Notes: generated from the sequence alone by a model not told the origin. A DNA stretch of 64,000 nucleotides from Russula earlei (GCA_025769875.1 JAGFNK010000004.1:249001-313000); one strand, 5' to 3'. Positions 1-14,547 are shown, counted from the first letter of the stretch. Numbers and translations: made by a program.

Positions 1-221
1 CAGAGTAAACAAGACCGTGCAAGGGGAACAAGTGAATGCAAATGCGGGCAGTGGGAAAGGGGTGAGTGTATTGCAAGTGCCGAGGATGACGTCATATGTT
101 AATGTATATACTGTAACTGATATCCGTGAGTGCGTGCAACGGTGTAGGTCGTGATCTTCTCGGTCGTGGGACAAGACATGATACCATCCCTCCCCTCGGC
201 CAGGTCACTACAGAGGACATC

Positions 222-2145
222 TCATTGCGGTTGACACTCTGGTGGCCCTCCGTCATCTTCATCCACATCATCGTCCTCCCAGTCATTTTCATCGCCCTCA
301 CCATACTGCGATGGAAACGCTTGGTCAAAGAAACCCGAATCGGCGGGAAATGACCGTGCACGCACTTCGGCTAGCGTACCCTCCTCAAACGCTACCTCGT
401 CTACAATCTCTGGCAATGGTTCGATATCAGTTCTTTTGGGGGGCAGTAACGAGGCAAGTGCCTAGGGAAAAGGTATCGGGCATGAGCAGAAGCATAAGGC
501 ACAGGGAGAAGAATAGGACCTTATGGTCAACAGAGTTTATCCAATCTTCATTGGGCATTTCCACCTCCAAAACGATGTAGAGATTCCCGCGCACGTCCGG
601 GTGTTTATAGGTTGGCATGCCCTCGTTCCGCAAGATGATTGTCATCCCCGAAGTAAGGACCTTGCTTCGAGGGCTCGCTACCCGCACCCCTCGGCCGTCC
701 AGATGGTTGATCAGAATACGATCAAAGCCGAGAAGCGCCTCTGATAGAGTGACGTGAACGGTAGCGAGCAAGTCGCTCCCAGAACGTTCGAACGACTCAT
801 GTCGTTGCGCTTTCAGTACGAAGATAACATCACCAGGAGGAAGGCCAGGCTGGATTGCGAGTTGTTGAATTCGAGCCATGGGACGCTGATGAGGCAATCG
901 CTTACCTCTTGATCTCCAGCACCTGCGAAAACGATGCGCTGCCCATCTGTCATGCCACGTTCGATATGAACCTCTTGTCGACTTCTTTCCTGGACAACTT
1001 TCTCCCCCTTGCATTTCTTGCACCTTTTCGGTTTCTTAACAGCAGATCGATTGATTTCAACCATCAAACTTACCTGTCCTTCTCACGTAGGATCTCGCCC
1101 GTGCCATGACAATCATTGCACGATGCCCGCGTTGTTGCAATGCGGACGGTGGAGACCTGTGGTTGTGGTCGAATAGAGATGAGTCCACAGTACGTGTGAA
1201 AAGGTAACTCACCTGGGAATATACATGTTTCCAGCCTTTCCCTTCGCATGCCACACATTTCCTAGCTTTTGCGCTACCTTTCGCTCCGGATCTGTTCGCG
1301 AGTCACGAGAGTCCTATCCCCGATGAACACTTGTTCATAATCGCACACTCACCCCTTGCAGACACCACATTCCACCTCCTTTTCCATATTCACTTTGACG
1401 GTTTTCCCATTGTATAGGTCTTCAAGTGTTACCTCATATGGGATCACGCTATCTTCACCCTTGTTCCTTTTCCCAAATGGCCGACCTGGCCCGCCAAAAT
1501 CGAAGCTGAAGGACGCTCCAGGAACTCCACCAAAGAACTGAGCGAAGATATCGCTAACGTCTTGGCCATTCTGAGGGCCGCCGGGTCCTGCAAGGCCCTG
1601 CATGCCATAGGTATCATAGACCTCACGAGTATTAGGGTCATTCAATATTTCGTAACTAGGGCACAGTGAGCACCGAGTGAGGGATTGAGCAGTTAAGAGA
1701 CCTACGCAGCACCCAGCTCCTGGAAGTTTCGAATAGCATCTGGGTCATTGGGGTTCTAGAAATGACTCAGATAGAGAAAGGAGGCGAGGCACAGGGTAGT
1801 ATACCTTATCCTGAGGACCGAAACGCGACAAAGTCAGGTCAAGGGTCAAACATAACATCCACAGGCACGGTGAGCCTACCGGGTGCAGATTCCTAGCCTA
1901 AAGAGAGATCGCTCAGGAATTCATGTGGGAAAGGGAGAGGGCGAAGATAAGGACCTTCTTGCGATACGCTTTCTTTATCTCGTCTGAGGGGCCGGTTGGC
2001 GTCAGAGCGTGCACACCAGACAAGCCACATGCATACCTCCAGTGGCGGTGGATGACACTCCCAGGACATCGTACAGCTCTGTTTCGAGTGCCACTAAACG
2101 GATAGATAAATAAGGTGCACTTCTCTCTGTTTTAAAACCCTCACT
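222..2145 (-). CDS. YDJ1: Type I DnaJ/Hsp40 co-chaperone (Ydj1-like), 12 exons
   Basis: Co-chaperone that delivers clients to cytosolic Hsp70 and stimulates its ATPase. Twelve spliced exons (coding blocks 222-461, 520-849, 906-1023, 1074-1156, 1213-1291, 1353-1655, 1706-1755, 1805-1810, 1880-1897, 1955-1983, 2037-2093, plus base 2145) total 1314 nt, an exact 437 codons plus stop; yeast Ydj1 has 409. Order: J domain starting [13 protein letters not shown] with HPDKNPNDPDA, G/F region, zinc domain with four repeats ([28 protein letters not shown]), C-terminal substrate domain with LLPPKR and EIVDEV, acidic tail. It ends CQPQ, a CaaX box expected to be farnesylated and to place the protein on ER or mitochondrial surfaces (family knowledge). 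Two oddities: the start codon is split by an intron, and a 6-nt exon completes the HPD motif. Divergent from the NSUN5 gene. Confidence 0.93.
1805..1810 (-). other. 6-nt microexon encoding Asp-Lys of the DnaJ HPD motif
   Basis: The preceding exon (1880-1897) ends in His-Pro and the following exon (1706-1755) opens Asn-Pro-Asn-Asp. Only the six bases at 1805-1810, flanked by AG on the 5' side and GT on the 3' side in transcript sense, supply Asp-Lys and restore the invariant HPDK. The flanking introns are 1811-1879 (69 nt) and 1756-1804 (49 nt). The whole model stays in frame with it. Confidence 0.8.
2094..2144 (-). other. Intron splitting the DnaJ start codon (A | TG)
   Basis: This 51-nt GTGAGG...TTTAG intron sits between base A (2145) and bases TG (2093-2092). 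Splicing creates ATG GCA CTC and the protein start [13 protein letters not shown]. Exon 2 has no in-frame ATG of its own. The unspliced transcript therefore has no start for this frame. An upstream ATG at 2217-2219 opens a different frame. Confidence 0.72.
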
Positions 2146-2622
2146 TTTGATGAACCAGACGAGGGTGCGACGTCGCCTGAGTCAAAGAGCGCTGGGACGG
2201 CTTGAAAGACGCGAAACATGCTTTGACGCGCCAATCCAAACAGACACAAATATTAAGTAGAAAATTCAAATTGGTTAGGCTGGCATTTCTTGTTCAGTTC
2301 CTCGAGGTGAGCCTGGTTTCTTGCTCTCGCCCTTGGCCTATGTGATGCTTTCGTAAAACATACTTATCTACATTGTCCGATGCGTCATCCACGCGTGGGG
2401 ACCTTTTCCTATGTTCTGACTATTTAAAAACCTTTGTCTTACAGAATGCTAACACTCCCTTTTTTTCACAGACTGCAGACAGGATTCCTGTTCTTCGCTT
2501 GTTTGTACTAGCCGTGCTGATACTAGTGGTTGTCGTGGCGACGAAGCATGTCATGCCACGCCCTCCGTTATAACATCTGACCTGATATACGTTGTTTCTC
2601 TTGCTTGCCCAGAAAATAAATT
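2146..2622. promoter_or_regulatory. Shared divergent promoter region, DnaJ / NSUN5
   Basis: About 480 nt between two divergently transcribed genes. A CCAAT box lies at 2231-2235. The DnaJ 5' leader lies in the 2146-2220 part, including an out-of-frame ATG at 2217-2219. I see no convincing TATA box and no clear heat-shock element. Confidence 0.4.
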
Positions 2623-4563
2623 ATGAACTTCTATTTTGAAGCCGCCAAAATCATCGACCGTTTAAACGCAAAGCAGGGCTCTGTGAAGAGTCTCCTGAAT
2701 ACCCTTCCAGAGAAGAGTCGCAAGCGTACCGCCGCCCTTGTCATAGAGACTCTGAAATGTGGGTGGACGACCGAACCGAACGCTCACTTGCCTGGCTCAT
2801 ACACCCGTGTCGTTAGACAAGCGCGCGCTTGAACAAGTCATTTCAGCGGCAAATCTCTTGAAGGACGAGAAAAAGATAACCTCCCAAAGCCTCGCATTGG
2901 TGCTAGTCCACGACCTTCTCCTCTCCGGCAGCATCCAAGCGGGCGATGGTCCCGTGAAGCAGGCAATCCTTCGCCACAAGACGCGCCTCCGCAGCGAATG
3001 GCAGCGCGTCAAAATCAAGCGAGGTGCCAAGACCGACGCTGAACTGGCGCAAGTGGATGACGTGCAATCACAAGCGGGTATGTGGCAATTCGATGCATTC
3101 CTCTCCTGGATGGAGACAGACGAGAATTCCTCCTCGAATCAGCCCAGATCCCCCGATATGTGCGGGTCAACTCCTTGAAATGGTCGATCGATGAGGCAGT
3201 GATGGCATTTCAAAAGAGTGGGTTTGACCTTGGTAATCCCCGTGATGGAAGGTTCGTCCCATCCTCGCCAATCAATACACCGACGACCTCTCCACCCCGA
3301 TCTCAGGTACTTCGCACGGGATGCGCACATCGAGAACCTTCTGTTGTTTCCGCGGCAGGCGCAGCTCACAGATACCCCTGAGTTCTCTGATGGCCGTCTC
3401 ATCATCCAGGACAAGGCGTCTTGCTTCCCCGCGATCGTGCTTGGCCCACCCGCGCATCCGGGGTGCGTTATCATTGACGCCACTGCAGCGCCCGGGAATA
3501 AGACCTCACACTTGAGCGCACTCATGGGTAATCAGGGCAAGGTACAAGCTCACGGTTTGTCCCGCGCCAACGTCGAGCCATTCATTTCGCGTTTCCTTTC
3601 GGTAGTAGATTTTTGCGCTAGAACGCGACCGCAAGCGGTATGGCACCCTCAAGACGATGCTAGCCCGAGCCGGGTGCGGCAACGTTGAGGCGCTCAACCT
3701 TGACTTCCTCTCCACTAACCCCAATGACGAGAAATATGCCCGGGTCACCCATATGTAGGTTTTGCGCCATTCATGCGCGATCATCGCCGTGTCTCACCAG
3801 CCTGACGAGAGCAGTCTTCTTGATCCGTCCTGCAGTGGCTCTGGGATCGTTAACCGCATGGATCATCTCGTGGAATCAGGTGCGCTTGCTGACCCAACAC
3901 AACACTTCGGGGGCGGCCGCATCACCCGCTAATCACGCCACATTGCCGTCGACAGAGTCTGAAAGCTCAAGCGTCGCACATGCAGAGCGCCTTGCGAAGC
4001 TCGCGGCATTCCAGCTCCAGATGATCCGTCACGCTATGAAATGTAAACTCCATCTTCCCCCTTTTTGTTCATTTTCCGTTCTCCTTTCATACTTCTGCGC
4101 TGCGGTTCTGGTGGCCGCCTGACTGATGCTGGCCCCTCAGTTCCGGCCGTCGTAAAGATCGTTTACTCAACATGTAGCATCCATCCCGAGGAGAACGAGC
4201 AAGTCGTATCCGCGGCATTACGAAGCACGGAAGCAGCTGCTAGCGGGTTCAGACTGGCCCCCCGCACTACAGTCCTTCCGGCGTGGTCGCGGCGGGGGAA
4301 ACCAGGGATCTTATGCGATGCAGGTGGTTGCTATGGTCCATCTGGTCCTCTGTACATGCTGGCTAATTATTCATCAACGGCAAGATACGGCAGCGGTCGT
4401 GCGGTGCTCCCCGGAGGACTTAACGAATGGCTTCTTCGTTTCGTGCTTTATACGTCCGTTCGGCACACTTTCGGATATGAGAGTAGAGACCACGGTCGCG
4501 GGACATGACAATGCGCCAGGCTTACAGTCAGGTGCAACATCTGCTGAAGAGGAAGATACATAA
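2623..4563 (+). CDS. RCM1: rRNA cytosine-C5 methyltransferase, NSUN5/Rcm1 type
   Basis: SAM-dependent RNA m5C methyltransferase of the NOL1/NOP2/Sun family. Rcm1/NSUN5 methylates a conserved cytosine of the large-subunit rRNA in the nucleolus (family knowledge). It starts at ATG 2623 ([14 protein letters not shown], the usual NSUN5 opening). The SAM-binding motif is [16 protein letters not shown] near 3476. The two catalytic cysteine motifs are [12 protein letters not shown] (about 3820) and [15 protein letters not shown] (about 4160). The NSUN5-type end is [14 protein letters not shown]. Supported introns include 2759-2816 (completing ETLK-Y-KRALEQ), one near 3078-3118, one after VTH (about 3755-3811) and one at about 4324-4382. 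The acceptor near 4080-4140 is less certain. Convergent with BBP. Confidence 0.9.
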
Positions 4564-5007
4564 TGAGGACAGTGGAGATAGTACTGCCGTACAACCGCCA
4601 TCGAGACGGAGGCGAAAAAGGAGTGATGCAGTGCATCATGGGACACAAGGTGCATGTAACTAACACGACAATTATATAGGGCACATGTGATGCCAACATG
4701 TCAATTTTATTAGTGACAACTGGAGGGGATCTACCAAGGAACAATAACCAATTCGAGACCATGTAAGCTACAATTCGAGAGGCATATGGGACAAGAAGTA
4801 TCTTTCTCGAACAAGCCGGGAAGACCGAAACGCTGTGCGGAACAAGTAACCGAAATATGAGTACGACTGTGAGAAAACCGCCAGTCGGCGGGGTGAGGAA
4901 TACCTAGAAATGAGCCAGGGAGTCGGAGGGGGCTGAGGTGGTCCTCGTCGTCCTGTTCTGTGAGAAATGTGCCGAGTGTCAAATTGTTAGAAAACGGGCC
5001 TGGGTGT
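4564..5007. other. Convergent 3' intergenic region
   Basis: 3' flanks of NSUN5 (+) and BBP (-). Only short overlapping reading frames without conserved motifs are visible. Confidence 0.5.
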
Positions 5008-6873
5008 TCAGGAACTGGTTTGTTGGGCGTATTGACCCTGATAGTATTGAGCATAGTTGGAGTAGTCCTGTGATTGCGGATAGCCACTGCTAGGAGCTTG
5101 GGGATAGCCGCCGTATCCTGGTTGACCATAGCTGGGAGTTCCTCCACTAGGATAGCCACTGTAACCTGGCTGCGGGGGGCGATAGCCCGCATTCTGGGTG
5201 CCCAATGATCCCAAGGCAGACTGCCAAACCTCGGGTCGGCGCCAAGGGGGAATGTTAGAACTGCCGGTCGCGATGTCACCGACTCCACCTCCCCATGAAC
5301 CCCTAGCAGAGTCAGGACCAGGACCTTTTCCAGTTTCTCCGAGCTCTGCCATAAAGCTAGCAAACTCTGAGTCAAATCCCCCTTTCACCATCGCCTGAGA
5401 AGGTGAGCCACCGGGGCCACCCCCCGAAGGGTCGCCACCGAACCCAGACCCCTTGTTAACGGTACAGTCGCGCGCCATGTGTCCAGCGCTGCCACACACA
5501 CGGCAAATGATGTTAGCAGTGAAGTTACGTTGCTCCGGGCAGTCGTATTTGCGGTGGCCGATACCACCACAATTTTGACAAATCTGGTTCTCGTCGTCAC
5601 GAAGCGTACCATTGAGCGCTGCCAGCTCGCGAAGCTGGTTGCGCTTGTGGTCATTTTGGCCCTCGGGTGTTGAGGCAGCCTAGGTATGGTCCAGCAAACG
5701 ATATGTTAATGGCGAACGTGAGGGAGAGATTGCTACTTACGGTCTCAATAACTCTGTTGATCAACCTCACACAATGAGTAACTTTCTCATCCGTATCGGC
5801 CAATACAAGGCAATGCAAGTCCTCCTCGGCATCTTCGGCGTACTGATCTGGACGGGCCTTGCCTTCCTTAACGCTTCCCTTTCCGCGGATGCTGATCTTT
5901 GCACCACTCTCTTTCTCCATTTTCTTCAAGCTGTTGCCACGGGGACCCACGAGGAGCCCAAAAAAGTTGATCTCGGGGAACTCCTTGACCGGAATGTATA
6001 CCTTTTCCGATGGACGCTGAGAGCGCTTCTGTTGATGATACTCAACAGGGGGACGAAAATTTGGGTCATTCTTCATGGCGCGATCAACAAGGCGAATACG
6101 TTCGTCCTCCAACTTTTTCCTATAGCGGACCTCGCGAGTGTTAGTGCGACGCCCGTGGGCATCATATGTGGGCGGGGGAGAAGGGGACCTAGATGACAAC
6201 AGAGTTTGGCATTTACGAATCAATGATACATAGACATAAGCATACCTTTCACGCTCCGGAGGAATGAAATCATTCAACCTGAGCTTCCTATTAATTTCCT
6301 CCAGCCGAAGATGAATGGCATAGTTGTCGAGCTGCGATTGAGAAACACCGGCGGCGGAAATGGCCGTCGGAAGTCCGGGAATATCTGTCTTTGCGTCCCC
6401 CCAGCGGCTACGTTTCTTCCGGTTTGAATCAGCTGCGTAAAAGAGCCATAAGATGTCAGGGTTAGTTTTGATGGTTAGGGTTAGTGTAAAACGCCGAAGA
6501 AGCGGTTTCAAAGATCACAATGTCAAGGGTATTCAATTGCATCAAGAATAATGCAGAGTTACGCTGTTGCCTATATGCACGATGCAACGAAGTGGATAAG
6601 GAGGAATCGACTTACCAGGAAGGGGTGCACCAGTCGATGGAGATTCTTCCTTCGCTCGCGAACCATCATCCCGCGGACGTGGATAGGCGGAAGGAGATGG
6701 TTGAGCCAACTGCGGCGGGGCTGATTCCTCCACAGGTGCCGGACCAAACCGACGACGATTCCCACCAAGGGGGACTGTAACGAGCACATAAGTAGGAAAT
6801 CACATGAGGTGCCGATAGGAATAGACGAACTGTCGTTAGTCCCGGTGATCTGCTTGGTTGCGGGCCTCCACAT
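5008..6873 (-). CDS. MSL5: Branchpoint-bridging protein (SF1/BBP/Msl5)
   Basis: Recognises the intron branchpoint in the commitment complex and bridges to Mud2/U2AF and U1 (family knowledge). N-terminus [13 protein letters not shown], then a Pro/Arg-rich segment, then RKKRSRWGD, the SF1 signature that binds the U2AF UHM. Next come the helix-hairpin region ([19 protein letters not shown]) and a KH-QUA2 domain ([20 protein letters not shown]...GKGSVKEG). Two zinc knuckles follow, [14 protein letters not shown] and [14 protein letters not shown], and a long Gly/Pro/Tyr/Gln tail. Introns fit at about 6775-6831, 6432-6600, 6187-6245 and 5684-5740. The first donor is GTTCGT. The ATG lies at 6871-6873. 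It is a fitting gene for a genome this rich in introns. Confidence 0.93.
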
Positions 6874-7069
6874 GAAAGGGATGCGACTTTGAGCGTATAA
6901 AAGACAATATCAAGGAAGTGGAAAGGAGAGACCAGCGAGTTGATACAAAGTGAGGAAGCACTGGCCTATTCAAACTCAGTTATGCTGACTAAGGTTCGTC
7001 ACCCCGCCACGTGACGGTAGATTGATGAGTCAAGTCGGTCGTCGGTCGCAGGGCTCTTGCGGTTCTTGC

Positions 7070-10455
<3,386 letters not shown>

Positions 10456-10963
10456 AAGGATGGGTGGCGGGGGAGGGAGAGATCAGGTGGTGGCGGTCAG
10501 GTGAGGGACAGGATATAATATAATATAATATAATATAATATAATATAATAATTAATAATTAATGTTGTACATAGAAGAGTGGAAGAGAAGACGTTGAGTT
10601 GATGATCGTCGGACGGGGGAAGCAAGGGAGCACCAAAGTGGTGGGATCGGTCGTTGAGCGTCTACCTGAAGCGATCGAGAACGAACCGGGGTTGTGTTGC
10701 GAGGGGGGCATGGAGGGAGAAGAAGGCAGAATCGGACGGTCGGACGGACGAACAGACGGGAGACCCTTGCGTTGACATGGACGCGAAGAGATCGACAGTC
10801 AGCCTGACTCGCCTATTCAATCAATCTCTCGGCGCTCCCTCGCTCCTTACGGGCGGACGGGGGCGGGCACATGTTGCGGTCCCTCCCAGTATATAGCCAT
10901 GAATCTCAGCTCCGCTCCCTGTCCATTTACCCCTCCGCATCCGCCCTCTTTCCCGTCCCCCCA
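10456..10963. other. XPB 3' flank and bZIP promoter
   Basis: About 500 nt containing an AT-rich pentanucleotide microsatellite just after the XPB stop, then a GC-rich stretch leading to the bZIP start. I see no gene here. Confidence 0.5.
10513..10550. repeat. (ATATA)n-type microsatellite
   Basis: Seven tandem copies of a 5-bp AT-only unit (TATAA phase), followed by a degenerate AATTAATAATTAA tail. It lies about 60 nt after the XPB stop, probably in the 3' UTR or terminator. Confidence 0.9.
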
Positions 10964-12037
10964 ATGTCTTCAAAAAGAGGCAGAAAACGCAACGACAACT
11001 TGCCCCCCAATCGCGCCAGGGATGTCCAGAGGGCTTTCCGCGCCCGCCGTGCCGCCCACCTCGACGTCCGTACCCTCCCTCTCCTTATTTCACATCCGTC
11101 TCTTACACCTTTCCCCTCCCCCTCTCACTTCTCCTCCTCATAGGCCCTCGAGCAACGCGTCGCAGAGCTGGAGGAAGAAAACGGCAACCTCCGCGCCGCC
11201 CTCAACCTCCCCCCCGCCAACCGGCCGCCGCTGGGCAAAGGCCCCACGGGAAAAGACAAGCCGAAACTGAACTCGGCACCCCCCAGTCGCCCGTCCCAGG
11301 CCGGGGCCCTCGACGCCGTCAGTCGCGCGGGGTCGTCCGCCGATTCCCCCACCTCGACGCGGGCGCAATCTCTTTCCCCCTCTACCATCACTGCCACCAT
11401 GCGCCCGTCCTCGAACACGGTTCACAGCCTCGAGGGCGGTTCGTGGGATCAAGGGATGATCACGGGCGACGAACAGAGCCAATCGGCCCCCCACGCCTCC
11501 TCGCCCTCCACGGGCTATCCCCTGCCCGGCGTGTCCCTCGGCGCGCACGCGAAGAATCCCTCGCAGTTCTCCTACCCGAGTCCTGCCCAGTCGTCGTCCC
11601 GGACGACCCTCCCAGGCACCATGTACATGCCAGCGGCCGTGCAACAAGGCACCCAAAACTTTGCCCACTCCGCCGATCGCCCTCTCGGAGAGGCCGCCTA
11701 CGGCGGCGGAAGCTACCCCCCCGCGAGGGAGGATCAGCAACAACGCTTCTCCTATTCTCAGCCCTCTTATTCTGGGGAAGGCGCCACCCACCTCTCCCAG
11801 CACCCACCTTCCACGAGCCTACACTACACCACCCAGCAACAGCGCGACCCCTCGCCGGCCCAAACGCCCGTCTCTTTCGCCCACAGGCGCTCCATTACGG
11901 ACCCACAGGGGTTCTCTTCCCTCGTAAATCAGTACCCCCACCTGCCTCCTCCATCGGGACTCCGACGTCTGTCCCCTCCACGCCTGGCGGAGAGCTCCCA
12001 CTCGGTGCGACCGTCTTTCAACGGCGGTGGCAGTTAA
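10964..12037 (+). CDS. bZIP transcription factor, Yap/PAP1-like basic region
   Basis: Nuclear DNA-binding protein. It starts at ATG 10964 (MSSKRGRKRND). The basic region NRARDVQRAFRARRAAHL is followed, after a 78-nt intron (11066-11143), by a short coiled coil ALEQRVAELEEENGNLRAAL. The zipper is short, about three heptads. The remaining 270 residues are low-complexity Ser/Pro/Gln, typical of a disordered regulatory or activation region. I see no cysteine-rich domain of the Yap1 redox type, so an oxidative-stress role cannot be inferred. The ORF ends at TAA 12035-12037. A 221-codon antisense frame through this gene is a product of its GC-rich codons. Confidence 0.85.
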
Positions 12038-12626
12038 TGAGGTCTTTTCTCGCGCCCCTTTCCGTCTGGGTTGATCTCGTTTTTTTAGGCATAAGCTTTT
12101 TCACAGTCCCCCCAGTATCTTTTGTACCCTCTCCCCTCCCAAACTCACACGCTTTCTTCGTTCTGACCTCCTGTGCCGTCCTTCCGTTTTCGCTTTCTTT
12201 CGTCCTATTACCCTCAATCTCCTCGTAACCGTTGCTCGATGTCGGTGATGATTCTGTATCATTATTTGATCGCCCAATGTTTTGCGGTTACCTTTGTGCG
12301 TCCTAGCGATGGGACGGTACTAAGGGGTTTCTGCCAAGGCTGGCCTTTGGATTTGTTGACAAAGACCGCGTGGACACTGTATCTCTCTTTGGAGGCGTCT
12401 ACATATCTGCCTAAGACCCTATGTTATCACGTACTTCGTTCGTGTTTCTTCCTATCAGAAACTAGTCCATTTCCTCCTAATTTCTCGACTGGATATCACC
12501 GTTATATGTGATTTACATAAGCTTAATCCCAATGTGTTGAGTAGTTTAGCAAGCCCTGGGGCACGCGCGTGCATGCGGCACTAACAGCGCCAAGTCTTGT
12601 GACTGACACAAGTGCCAGTGTGGCGG
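12038..12626. other. Convergent 3' region between bZIP and UNG
   Basis: Pyrimidine-rich 3' flank of the bZIP gene followed by a neutral sequence. No conserved reading frame is seen. Confidence 0.5.
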
Positions 12627-14547
12627 TCAGATGACGGGGTCCAGCCGACACCAATCCACCCGCCCGTCGGGGCCATATCGCTCCTCCAGCCAGTCGTTCG
12701 CCTTTCGGAAGTGACCGTTGCCGAAAAAACCCTTACGAGCACTCAGTGGGGAAGGGTGCTGTAAAAAGAAGGCACTCCGATCATCAGCCGCGCCGTCGCG
12801 GTGGGCACGGATGCGGACAGGAGGTCTCCACTTACTGCGCTCGAGAGAATCAGGTGCTTGGTCTGTTGAACGATCGTCAGCGCGTGAGTTACGAAAAAAA
12901 AAAAGGGGGGGGGGAGGGGGAGATAAAGAAAGATAAAGATGTTTTCGACCGTTAGCGTTTGCGTGATCAAGGAAGGAACGTGGAAGAAGAAAAGAGGGGG
13001 TTTTGGGGAAGGGGGGGGGGGGGGTAGGGCCCATAAGGGACGAGGCCCACTCCTGATTTAGGCGGAGGCGCCCGGACTAGAACTCACCTTGCTGAGCTTC
13101 GCGACGCGCTTTGCGGCCCAGGAGCCCCAGGCGAGGAACACGACGCCTCGGCCGACACCGGATTTCTCACCCAGGTTGGCGCCACCGTAGCGATCGACGG
13201 CGTCGACGACTCGGTCCGTGAATTGTTCCCAGCCCTTGCCCTGGTGCGAACCGGCGGTGCGAGCGCGCACCGTCAGGCATGTGTTGAGCATCAGCACGCC
13301 GGCCTCTGCCCACGCGGTGAGGTTCCTGTGCGATTGCGACAGATGGAGATGAGCGAAACGCAGACGAAAAAAAAAAAAAAAAAAAAAAGAGGGGGGGGGG
13401 GGCGGTGGTCGGATGGGAGGTTTACGCACCCATGCTTGGGAGGGACAAAGTCTCCATATTCCGCCTTGATTTCGGCATAAATCTAGGAGCGCCGGGCCAA
13501 AGATCATGAGTGACAGCTGTCATATGAGAGGGTTGGGGAGGGGAGGAACAATGACAAAACAAGGGGGTGTGGGAGATAAGCACGGGCTTACATTTTTTAG
13601 GGAGGGTGGGGCTGGGACGCCAGAGGGGACAGAGAAGCAAAGACCTGTAGACGTGTGGAGAAGGTGTAAGAAAACTTGTGGTGCCCGCTTGGGTCGGAAG
13701 CAGGGCGACGGATGAGGCGCCCGCTCGCGTACCGTGCGCCTGACCTGGCCCGTGGTATGGATCTTGGCCAATCATGACGACTCTGACCTTGCCAAGAGGG
13801 GTATAATTCGACCACGAATAGATGTTCCGTGCTGCTGCGTCCGCATTCCATGAGCGGACCATCCCATGCCCATGAGGAGAGAGCTAAAAAGTAATGCACG
13901 CGCAGACCGGACATGAAAACTTACGTGCAGGGTATACTTTGAGATCGTGCTCGCTGTCATCGGGCCCACGCACGCCCTCCTTCCAGAGAAACTCCTTCAG
14001 GGAAATGAAGTACGGCTTCTTGATCTCGTCCTTGAGAACTTTTAGCCTATGCGGGGAGCAGCACTCAGTGCCCATGGATCGGGGAAGAGTGGATGGCCTG
14101 AGTAAGGGGCGCCCACCAGCTCTTTCCCATGGTCTCGCATTCTAGTTTCAGCAGCCTTTTCTGATCTTCGTTGAGCGAGGCCGTATACTCGGTCGAGGAG
14201 AACGGAATGGAGTTAAGGGCCTGCAGGCCTGCGCTGCCCCCGACGCCAAAGGACTGCGTTCCAGCGGCAGCCGGCGTTTTGCCTGAACCGGAACCGGCAA
14301 GCTTTGGCTTTTTGGAAGGCTTGTCTGAGCCCTGGCTAGGGGCCGAGCCAAGCACATCGAAGAGCGTCCTCTGACGCTTCCCATTCGCAGTACCCTTCGG
14401 GGAGGGTGCTGGCGTTGGCTTTGGGATCTCGTCACGATCGGACGAGGCGACGACTCGGACGTCCTCGTTTGAGGCTGCTGTCACCTGAGAAGACGACGGC
14501 TCGAGGTCCTCCGTGTACACGACATGACTCTCGGACGGGTTGGTCAT
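12627..14547 (-). CDS. UNG1: Uracil-DNA glycosylase (family 1, UNG)
   Basis: Excises uracil from DNA to start base-excision repair. ATG at 14545-14547 ([17 protein letters not shown]). A longer reading frame begins at a GTG nine bases upstream, which I do not use. A long disordered N-terminus carries [12 protein letters not shown], similar to the Q-x-x-L/aromatic motifs used by UNG2-type enzymes to bind PCNA. The catalytic domain follows: [13 protein letters not shown], then [13 protein letters not shown] with the catalytic Asp, [18 protein letters not shown]-type [10 protein letters not shown], and [13 protein letters not shown] with the catalytic His. At least six introns interrupt it, including a 27-nt exon at 12836-12862 (TKHLILSSA). 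Introns at 12863-13085 and 13321-13429 contain long A, G and C runs. The frame is intact throughout. Confidence 0.93.
13367..13402. repeat. Poly-A plus poly-G run inside a UNG intron
   Basis: About 22 A residues (13367-13388) followed by GA and about 12 G residues. On the coding strand it is a C-run then a T-run, a very strong pyrimidine tract within the intron. The lengths may be unreliable in the assembly. Confidence 0.85.

Noticed and set aside
2143..2219. ATG at 2217-2219 as the DnaJ start (MFRVFQAVPALF...)
   Set aside because: Splicing at 2094-2144 puts this frame out of register with the J domain. At best it is an upstream ORF.
6470..6486. Interstitial telomere-like TTAGGGTTAG inside a BBP intron
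   Set aside because: Fewer than two full repeat units; expected by chance and inside a well-supported gene.
11138..11803. 221-codon minus-strand ORF opposite the bZIP gene
   Set aside because: GC-rich antisense shadow of a Ser/Pro-rich coding exon, with Gly/Arg-rich translation and no motif.
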